From Acetobacterium sp. (lineage in GTDB: Bacteria > Bacillota > Clostridia > Eubacteriales > Eubacteriaceae), in assembly GCA_022013395.1 (NCBI GenBank), contig JAKLQL010000408.1, forward strand, positions 1 through 7,404: DNA of 7,404 nucleotides. Direction: 5' to 3'. Shown piece by piece: positions 1 through 4,780 of this stretch. The notes below the pieces were generated by a model. The model was not told where the DNA came from and did not search any database. It saw nothing but the letters and a program-made list of their open reading frames with translations. How positions within the stretch are numbered: position 1 is the first letter of the stretch; each line of letters opens with the position of its first letter. A program made the translations under genes and the position numbers.

Positions 1-1050
1 TCCTTTACCCATTTTTATGGAATGGATCGATAAATAAATACCGCCAAATAGTAGAATAAAATAAAAACTGATCATCCGCCACAGTATCATTGCTACTGGT
101 GTGTAGGCAGGGCCGAAGATAGGACCAAAAATTAATAAAAATCCGGCCTCAGCACCACCTGCCGCTCCCGGTGTTGGCACAAAGGCCACTGCAACATAAA
201 GAATTGCCTGGAGCGAAATGATGGTTATCGCATTAACTGCACTTAATCCCAGGGAACGGTACACCCAGTAATTAATGGAATAAAAAATCAATATTTGAAT
301 AATAGAAATGATGAACATTTGAAAAGTCTGTATTTTATGACTTTTTAACTCTTCAATTGCAATTTTATATTCGCCAACAAAATGATCAACTTTGCGATAG
401 TATTTTTCAGGATTCTTGAGAATCCGAATTTTTAACAGAAAATTCACACAGCCCAGAATAATCGCCTTGGCCGACTTTGGTCGAAAAACCAGAATAATAA
501 TCAGAATAACTGCCCCAACATTTAATATCAACCCAATGATGATTAACCATTTTGCTGCATCCAGACTTTGATGAAGTTCAGTAATACAGAAGATGATTGA
601 TATTAATGCCAGAAAAGTAGTGGTAATTTGATAAAGTGCATATTTTTGAATCAGAACCGCGGTCCCAGATCCTAATTTATAATTTCTTTTTGACATTTCA
701 TATAATTGAACAGGTTGCCCACCGGTTGAACTGGGATCCAGTAAATTGTAGTACTGACCAACAATGGTCAGCGTCCATGCAAAATGAAAAGTTTCTTTTG
801 GATTATCTCGCAGCATCAGTTTAAAAAGCATAAACGCTTCTAAAGCCCAATAAACAAAAACACAAACGATTCCCAAAAGCAGATACCATCCATTAGCCTG
901 CTTAATGGTGTTTATAAATGTCTCGGGATCAACCTGGGTTAAAATTATTAAAGTAGTTGCACCAATTAGAAAAATTAAAAAAATAATATTGGAATACTTT
1001 TCCCAGATTTTTGATAACCTCGACTTTTTTTCAATTTTCATATGATCCAT
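1..1050 (-). CDS. UPF0104 / LPG-synthase-TM family membrane protein (YbhN/MprF-N-like), 3' end off window
   Basis: A 350-codon frame read from the minus strand stays open to the window edge, so the C-terminus is missing. It encodes a very hydrophobic protein. Membrane segments are predicted near residues 21-40, 55-80, 143-158, 168-188, 243-262, 272-292 and 326-346, and a charged cytoplasmic-looking stretch lies at about 190-242. Two motifs fit the lysylphosphatidylglycerol synthase TM / UPF0104 family: a DPSSTGGQPVQ block at 105-115 and a VPTPGAAGGAEAGF block at 291-304. That family includes the flippase half of MprF and the YbhN/AglD proteins, which act on lipids or lipid-linked molecules in the membrane. 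No catalytic lysyltransferase domain is visible in the part present, and the substrate cannot be inferred. The ATG at 1050 is chosen because a GTAGGGTGGG Shine-Dalgarno-like run precedes it; a second in-frame ATG lies at 1041. The family call is firm, the function is not. Confidence 0.85.
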   Translation of the reverse strand, partial: MDHMKIEKKSRLSKIWEKYSNIIFLIFLIGATTLIILTQVDPETFINTIKQANGWYLLLGIVCVFVYWALEAFMLFKLMLRDNPKETFHFAWTLTIVGQYYNLLDPSSTGGQPVQLYEMSKRNYKLGSGTAVLIQKYALYQITTTFLALISIIFCITELHQSLDAAKWLIIIGLILNVGAVILIIILVFRPKSAKAIILGCVNFLLKIRILKNPEKYYRKVDHFVGEYKIAIEELKSHKIQTFQMFIISIIQILIFYSINYWVYRSLGLSAVNAITIISLQAILYVAVAFVPTPGAAGGAEAGFLLIFGPIFGPAYTPVAMILWRMISFYFILLFGGIYLSIHSIKMGKG

Positions 1051-1080
1051 TCTATCCCACCCTACTATACAATTAGCTTT

Positions 1081-1089
1081 ATTATAACA
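1081..1089 (-). promoter_or_regulatory. Extended -10 promoter for the UPF0104-like gene
   Basis: Read on the minus strand this is TGTTATAAT, a perfect extended -10 (TGnTATAAT), ending 30 bases upstream of the ATG at 1050. No good TTGACA-like -35 box sits 16-18 bases further upstream, which is usual for extended -10 promoters. It implies that the membrane protein gene is transcribed separately from trmL, which lies upstream on the same strand. No convincing terminator was found in the 186-base gap between them, so some read-through from trmL is possible. Confidence 0.6.
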
Positions 1090-1113
1090 CACGACTGTAA
1101 TAAAGTAATGTAA

Positions 1114-1139
1114 TTTTCAGTTATTTTCATACGTTTTCA
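1114..1139. repeat. Three TTTTCA repeats with exact 10-bp period upstream of a promoter
   Basis: TTTTCA occurs at 1114-1119, 1124-1129 and 1134-1139 (TGAAAA on the minus strand), so the copies are one helical turn apart. They begin about 28 bases upstream of the extended -10 box at 1081-1086, where an activator or an UP-like element would sit. The pattern does not continue one period further on either side. Direct repeats at 10-11 bp spacing are typical of OmpR/PhoB-family regulator sites. Phased A-tracts alone can also bend DNA or bind the polymerase alpha subunit. Which of these applies is not decidable from the sequence. Confidence 0.45.
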
Positions 1140-1236
1140 TGCCACTTTTATTCATTTTATCTTCGCCATCCAACAACAATGGAAACTGGTGTTGCTTAAG
1201 TCTCCAGGTAACGCCGAAATATGCGACTCATTTCTT

Positions 1237-1701
1237 TTAAATCAATCCGATAAAATCATTTTGTCTTAATGCTTCAAAAAGAACGATATTGACCGCATTT
1301 GAAAGATTCAGCGACCGTGCTTTTGGGTGGTTTCTCATTGGAATTCGAAATCGGTTATCCGGGTAAGCCTGATGAATTTCTTCGGGGATTCCAGCGGTTT
1401 CCTTACCAAACATCAAAAAAGCATTGGGATCATATTCGATTTCATGATAAAATTTGTCAGCCTTAGTCGTCAGGAGATACAGTTTTATATCAGGATTCTT
1501 TTCAATAAAATCATCAAATGATTCATAGACATTTACATTCACCAAATCCCAATAATCCAGACCCGCCCGCTTTAAATGTTTTTCATCCAAGGAAAATCCC
1601 AATGGTTTGATCAGATGAAGATTGGTCTCTGTTAAAGCACAGGTTCTGGCAATATTTCCGGTATTTTGAGGTATTTCTGGTTGATATAATACAATATTCA
1701 T
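1237..1701 (-). CDS. trmL: tRNA (cytidine(34)-2'-O)-methyltransferase TrmL (YibK), SPOUT family
   Basis: The 154-residue protein has the length of E. coli TrmL (about 157 residues) and the full set of family motifs. These are PEIPQNTGNIAR at 8-19, the LDEKHLKRAGLDYW block at 38-51, LMFGKETAGIP at 96-106, RIPM at 119-122 and RSLNLSNAVNI at 129-139. The last three build the trefoil-knot S-adenosylmethionine site of SPOUT methyltransferases. The known reaction is 2'-O-methylation of the wobble nucleotide (C34 or cmnm5U34) of leucine tRNAs, carried out by a dimer in the cytoplasm. The start at 1701 is supported by an AAGGA ribosome binding site a few bases upstream. The gene stands alone: a terminator and a candidate promoter separate it from the histidine kinase gene upstream. 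Other SpoU-type enzymes are usually longer and carry an extra N-terminal domain, so the assignment is secure at family level. Confidence 0.93.
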   Translation of the reverse strand: MNIVLYQPEIPQNTGNIARTCALTETNLHLIKPLGFSLDEKHLKRAGLDYWDLVNVNVYESFDDFIEKNPDIKLYLLTTKADKFYHEIEYDPNAFLMFGKETAGIPEEIHQAYPDNRFRIPMRNHPKARSLNLSNAVNIVLFEALRQNDFIGLI

Positions 1702-1737
1702 ATTTTTTCCTTTTCATCTCTGTCATTCGTATTTATT

Positions 1738-1743
1738 ATTATA
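1738..1743 (-). promoter_or_regulatory. Candidate -10 box for trmL
   Basis: A perfect TATAAT on the minus strand lies directly downstream of the kinase-operon terminator and 36 bases before the trmL ATG. The -35 region at 17-bp spacing is a poor match to TTGACA and overlaps the terminator stem. The call therefore rests on the -10 box, its position and the need for a promoter after a terminator. Confidence 0.4.
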
Positions 1744-1748
1744 ATGGG

Positions 1749-1802
1749 AAAAAAGTCCTACATCTTCGTTGATTTTATTCAAACAAAGAAATTGGACTTT
1801 TT
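1749..1802 (-). terminator. Two-part hairpin terminator of the regulator-kinase operon
   Basis: Arms 1750-1758 (AAAAAGTCC) and 1794-1802 (GGACTTTTT) are perfect 9-bp complements. Inside them a second stem forms between CTTTGTT and AACGAAG (minus-strand reading, one G-U pair). It begins 13 bases past the kinase stop codon and, on the minus strand, ends in a run of six T. The outer arms also give a T-run on the plus strand, but no plus-strand gene lies nearby to use it. Confidence 0.7.
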
Positions 1803-1814
1803 ATTTTTGATTAT

Positions 1815-3110
1815 TTATTGAAAGGTATCGCTTTTTGCGTTGCTTTTTTTTGAATCTGGTTTTTGATTGGTTTTAGGTAAAACAATCGAAAAAGTACTTC
1901 CCTTATTGGGCACAGAATCGATTTTTATTTTACCGTTGTGTTTTTTGACGATATAATCGGCAATATTTAAACCAAGACCGACGCCACCGGTTTCCCGGTT
2001 TCTGGCATCGTCGACCCGATAAAAGCGACTGAAAACTTTCGCTTTTTCTTCTTCGGTCAAGCCGATGCCCGTATCCTTGACTTCTATCACAAGATGTCTT
2101 TTTCCCTGGACCAGACACAATTGAACCTTTCCGCCAACTGGTGTGTATTTAATGGCATTATCAACCAAAATTCGCACTGCCTGTTTAATACGTTCTTCAT
2201 CGCCCCGATACTGGATGCCCTGGGAAATATTTTCACTGAGCTCAATTTCTTTTTCATTGGCCAGTTCGGTCATGAGATCAACCATTTGCTGACACATGGA
2301 AGATAAATCAAAAACGTCCTTGTCCATGGCGAGCTGTTGATTTTCTGCCTGGGCAATCAGTAACAACTCAGAGATGAGTTTTGCCATGGTTTCCCCTTCA
2401 CTGGCAATGTTGTTCAGCCACTTCATATTATCCTTGATCTGCTCATCTTCTTTGAGTTTCAAAACTTCTACATTGGTTTGAATGACGGTCAGCGGGGTTC
2501 TCAATTCGTGGGAAGCATTGGCAATAAACTTCTTCTGATCTTCGAACGTCTCCTTAATCGGCTGAAGTGATTTTCCCGCCAGAAAATAACTGATCGGAAT
2601 CAGTACCGCAATGGAACCCATGCCAATTAAAAACAGGAACGAAATCACATAGGCTATAATCGATCTTTCCGTAGACACCTGTTGAAAAACCTGAAGTGTA
2701 TAATCATTGGAATTATTTGAATAAGGAAGTGTATATACCCGGTATTCGACATTTTCTGAGGTCAGTAAACTAAACTTAGGGGTTGTATTTTCTTTAATGG
2801 CGAGTTCATAACCCAACATAATCAGGTTGCGATCATCCACTTTCATGTTTTTTACCGTGTGACCGCTATCCCACATGATAAATTGATAGCCAAATTTGTC
2901 GTGAACCGAATCAACCGAGTCAATCGGTTGGGACGTCGTTTGGCCGTTGTTTTGAATGATTTCTTTGGCCACATTGGTCAGGTACATTTCACCAGAAAGA
3001 CTGAGACTCCAATTGACTAAAAAACCCAGCAGAAATATAAACATGAACATGAAAATAATCAGAATCAGCGTATTAAATAGTGTAATCTTTCGCTTGATTT
3101 CTTTAAACAT
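1815..3110 (-). CDS. Sensor histidine kinase without HAMP domain (CiaH-like architecture)
   Basis: The 431-residue protein is a membrane sensor kinase paired with the response regulator encoded just upstream (18-base gap). The order is: a transmembrane segment at about 10-34, an extracytoplasmic sensor region at about 35-150 with no recognised fold, and a second transmembrane segment at about 151-178. HisKA follows with the phospho-acceptor His201 in NASHELRTPL, then HATPase_c with the N-box LVDNAIKYTP (315-324), G1 DTGIG (346-350), F-box FSRFYR (360-365) and G2 GVGLGL (376-381). All catalytic motifs are intact, including Thr at H+4, so both kinase and phosphatase activity are expected. Only about 12 residues separate the second membrane helix from the start of the dimerisation helix, which leaves no room for a HAMP domain. 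The layout recalls CiaH of streptococci (from memory). The last 18 residues form a polar, lysine-rich tail. Upstream of the ATG there is a GGAG 11 bases away and an AAGG only 3 bases away, so initiation may lean on coupling to the upstream gene. The stimulus is unknown. Confidence 0.92.
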   Translation of the reverse strand: MFKEIKRKITLFNTLILIIFMFMFIFLLGFLVNWSLSLSGEMYLTNVAKEIIQNNGQTTSQPIDSVDSVHDKFGYQFIMWDSGHTVKNMKVDDRNLIMLGYELAIKENTTPKFSLLTSENVEYRVYTLPYSNNSNDYTLQVFQQVSTERSIIAYVISFLFLIGMGSIAVLIPISYFLAGKSLQPIKETFEDQKKFIANASHELRTPLTVIQTNVEVLKLKEDEQIKDNMKWLNNIASEGETMAKLISELLLIAQAENQQLAMDKDVFDLSSMCQQMVDLMTELANEKEIELSENISQGIQYRGDEERIKQAVRILVDNAIKYTPVGGKVQLCLVQGKRHLVIEVKDTGIGLTEEEKAKVFSRFYRVDDARNRETGGVGLGLNIADYIVKKHNGKIKIDSVPNKGSTFSIVLPKTNQKPDSKKSNAKSDTFQ

Positions 3111-3128
3111 GGGCCTTAACTCTCCAAC

Positions 3129-3797
3129 TTATTTTTTCCCAAGCGTATACCCTACCCCTCGAATGGTATCAATCTTGACTTGCGTATCGACGATTTTCTT
3201 GCGTAAATTGTGAACATAAATTTCAATATTATTTTCGTTTACTTCTTTGTCAAATCCCCAGACCCGGTCTAGGATCTGTTCTCTGGTAAAGACTTGATTG
3301 GGTCGTTTTAACAGCATTTCCAGAATTTTTGCTTCTTTAACTGACAGCTTGAATTCTTTATTCTCGGTTTGCAGAATGTTCTTTTTGGTATTAAAGCTGA
3401 CATCTTCAAAGATAATCGTTTCGCCTTTGATGCCATGATCAGGGCGGCGTCCCAAGGCGCGAATTCGAGCAAACAGTTCCTTAGCAGAAAATGGTTTGAT
3501 TAAATAGTCATCGGCGCCCAGATCAAGACCCTTGACCTTGTCATCAATGGTGCCTTTTGCTGTCAGCATTAAAACCGGGGTATTAATCCCCTGATCGCGG
3601 ATCTGTTGTAAAATTTCGATGCCGCTTTTAATGGGCAACATGATATCTAAAACAATGACATCATAAATGGGATTCAGAGCAAACAATAATCCTTCCTCGC
3701 CATCATTGGCAATGTCACAATCGATGTTTTGTATTTTACATAATTCCTGGAGTGCATCGGTTATCTTTTTTTCGTCTTCTACAAATAATATACGCAT
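3129..3797 (-). CDS. OmpR/PhoB-family response regulator (partner of the HAMP-less kinase)
   Basis: This 222-residue protein has a receiver domain (about 1-117) followed by a winged-helix DNA-binding domain (about 125-220). The receiver has the acidic pair Glu7/Asp8, phospho-acceptor Asp51 in VLDIMLP, switch Thr79 and Lys101 in IKPF, so it should be phosphorylatable. The output domain shows the usual VWGFD turn, the recognition helix around ENNIEIYVHNLRKKI (188-202) and the wing TIRGVGYTLG. It is the first gene of a two-gene operon with the kinase that follows, the common order for this class. The start at 3797 is secured by an AAGGAG site at 3805-3810, seven bases upstream. It is divergent from a second OmpR-type regulator starting at 4103, so its own upstream region doubles as that gene's control region. 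Target genes cannot be read from the sequence; self-regulation is a common habit of the family. Confidence 0.94.
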   Translation of the reverse strand: MRILFVEDEKKITDALQELCKIQNIDCDIANDGEEGLLFALNPIYDVIVLDIMLPIKSGIEILQQIRDQGINTPVLMLTAKGTIDDKVKGLDLGADDYLIKPFSAKELFARIRALGRRPDHGIKGETIIFEDVSFNTKKNILQTENKEFKLSVKEAKILEMLLKRPNQVFTREQILDRVWGFDKEVNENNIEIYVHNLRKKIVDTQVKIDTIRGVGYTLGKK

Positions 3798-3824
3798 AAA
3801 GCGACTCCTTCCATGTTTTGAATT

Positions 3825-3854
3825 TTGATTATAAGTTAACAGTCTAATTATAGT
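3825..3854. promoter_or_regulatory. Overlapping divergent promoter-like boxes between the two regulator operons
   Basis: On the plus strand TTGATT (3825-3830) and TATAGT (3849-3854) are 18 bp apart and could drive the operon starting at 4103. On the minus strand two perfect TATAAT boxes occur at 3847-3852 and 3828-3833 and could drive the operon starting at 3797. Their -35 matches are poor; the best is TTGGCA at 3854-3859, but it is 20 bp from the nearer box. The plus and minus boxes overlap, so use of one should hinder the other. ATTATA is repeated 19 bp apart, and a GTTAAC palindrome lies between the copies, which may be part of an operator. Confidence 0.35.
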
Positions 3855-3915
3855 GCCAAAATCTTAAAGCTATATAAAACAAGAAAAATATGGTATTATT
3901 CTTATCAGGTAATTA

Positions 3916-4049
3916 CGAAAGTGCTGTGAGCTTTACGCTCAGTTTCGCACGAAACAATTTCTACACTGTACGGCGTACAGGCTACCGCCTGTTCGACTAC
4001 ACGTTACGAAATTGTTTGTAGAAACTGAGCGCAAAGCAAGCATTGTTCG
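3916..4049. repeat. Long imperfect palindrome (MITE/REP-like element or structured leader RNA)
   Basis: The outer arms 3930-3946 and 4021-4037 are complementary at 16 of 17 positions. After a 5x3 internal loop, 3952-3961 pairs perfectly with 4008-4017. The middle pairs further: TGTA 3967-3970 with TACA 3998-4001, then CGTACAGGC 3974-3982 with GCCTGTTCG 3987-3995 (one T-T mismatch) around a TACC loop. Nearly all of 3930-4037 can thus fold into one hairpin of 108 bases. Weaker complementarity (CGAA...GCT against AGC...TTCG) extends the ends to about 3916 and 4049. There is no T-run after the stem, so it is not a standard terminator, and no clear target-site duplication is visible. A short local hairpin GTTTC-GCAC-GAAAC (3942-3955) competes with the long fold. 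If the plus promoter at 3825-3854 is real, the element lies in the 5' leader of the regulator gene at 4103. No ORF of note is inside. Confidence 0.75.
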
Positions 4050-4092
4050 ATGTTTATGAACTGCAAAATCACCTATATCATTTTAGTAATTT

Positions 4093-4097
4093 GGAGG
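4093..4097 (+). promoter_or_regulatory. Ribosome binding site that fixes the regulator start at 4103
   Basis: GGAGG lies five bases before the ATG at 4103. It outweighs an in-frame TTG at 4043 that would add 20 residues unlike any receiver N-terminus and would start inside the palindromic element. Confidence 0.85.
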
Positions 4098-4102
4098 TTC
4101 CT

Positions 4103-4780
4103 ATGAAAGAAATACTCATTATCGAAGATGATAAAAAAATATCACGGATTATTGAGCTTCAATTAAAGCATGCTGGTTTTGAAACGGTTAAAGCGTTTAC
4201 TGGTCGGGAAGGCATTGAAGCCTATAATCAAAATCCGGCTTTTGATCTCGTTTTACTTGATATCATGCTCCCAGAAGTCTCTGGTTACGATGTTCTTAAA
4301 TACATTAAAGCGCAAAATCATCATCTGCCCATTATTCTGTTAACCGCAAAAGACGATACCAGCGATGTGGTAACTGGTTTTGAACTGGGTGCTGATGATT
4401 ATGTCACCAAGCCGTTTAATTTTGATGAACTGTTAGCCCGGATCAAAGCCAATATACGAAAAAATATGCCGGAAGCGTCTTTAAATACCCATCTGGTCTT
4501 TAAAGATATTGAAATTGACCTAGATGCCTTTAGCGTCAAGCGACAGTCTCAGGAAATCACCCTTTCTCGTACCGAATTTGATTTATTTTACTATCTTGTT
4601 CTCAACCACGATCTGGTTCAATCCCGGGAACAGATTTTAGACAAGGTCTGGGGATTTGATTATGATGGCGGCGATAATATTGTCGATGTATACATTAAAT
4701 ATCTGCGGGACAAAATAGATCGGGATTTTGATGAAAAGTATATCCAAACTGTTCGAGGGCGGGGTTATGTGGTTCGATAA
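4103..4780 (+). CDS. OmpR/PhoB-family response regulator (ArlR-like)
   Basis: This 225-residue protein has a receiver domain (about 1-120) and a winged-helix output domain (about 128-225). Receiver residues are intact: acidic pair Glu8/Asp9, phospho-acceptor Asp53 in LLDIMLP, Thr81 and Lys103 in TKPF. The output domain has TLSRTEFDLFYYL (153-165), VWGFDYDGGDN (182-192), the recognition helix IVDVYIKYLRDKI (193-205) and the wing QTVRGRGYVV. This combination is typical of ArlR-type regulators of Firmicutes, but orthology cannot be proven here. It is the first gene of a two-gene operon: the kinase start codon lies inside its final codons (14-base overlap), so translation is probably coupled. A 305-base divergent region lies between it and the other regulator gene and includes the long palindrome, which may sit in its leader. 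Confidence 0.94.
   Translation: MKEILIIEDDKKISRIIELQLKHAGFETVKAFTGREGIEAYNQNPAFDLVLLDIMLPEVSGYDVLKYIKAQNHHLPIILLTAKDDTSDVVTGFELGADDYVTKPFNFDELLARIKANIRKNMPEASLNTHLVFKDIEIDLDAFSVKRQSQEITLSRTEFDLFYYLVLNHDLVQSREQILDKVWGFDYDGGDNIVDVYIKYLRDKIDRDFDEKYIQTVRGRGYVVR

Noticed and set aside
636..824. 62-codon plus-strand open frame
   Set aside because: It lies antisense inside the UPF0104-like gene, has no ribosome binding site and shows no protein-like character.
1164..1199. Possible trmL terminator around CAACA...TGTTG
   Set aside because: The stem is only 5 bp with a long loop and no T-run follows on the minus strand.
1930..2306. Short open frames on both strands at 1930-2118 and 2094-2306
   Set aside because: They are other-frame shadows of the ATPase domain of the kinase at 1815-3110, whose motifs are intact in its own frame.
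2956..3213. 85-codon plus-strand open frame across the kinase start and regulator end
   Set aside because: It is antisense to two well-supported genes, with no binding site or recognisable domain.
3916..4049. Palindrome as a CRISPR repeat or an intrinsic terminator
   Set aside because: It is a single inverted repeat, not an array of spaced direct repeats, and no T-run follows the stem on either strand.
4051..4092. Promoter just upstream of the regulator (TATATC/TATCAT near 4074-4081)
   Set aside because: No acceptable -35 box lies at 16-18 bp spacing, and the -10 match is poor compared with the boxes at 3825-3854.
4043..4102. In-frame TTG start adding 20 residues to the regulator at 4103
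   Set aside because: No ribosome binding site precedes it, the added residues do not belong to a receiver domain, and a strong GGAGG sits five bases before ATG 4103.
4728..4766. ATG at 4728 as kinase start, a longer overlap with the regulator gene
   Set aside because: It adds 13 residues with no binding site nearby; ATG 4767 has a purine-rich site and leads straight into a normal basic N-terminus and membrane helix.
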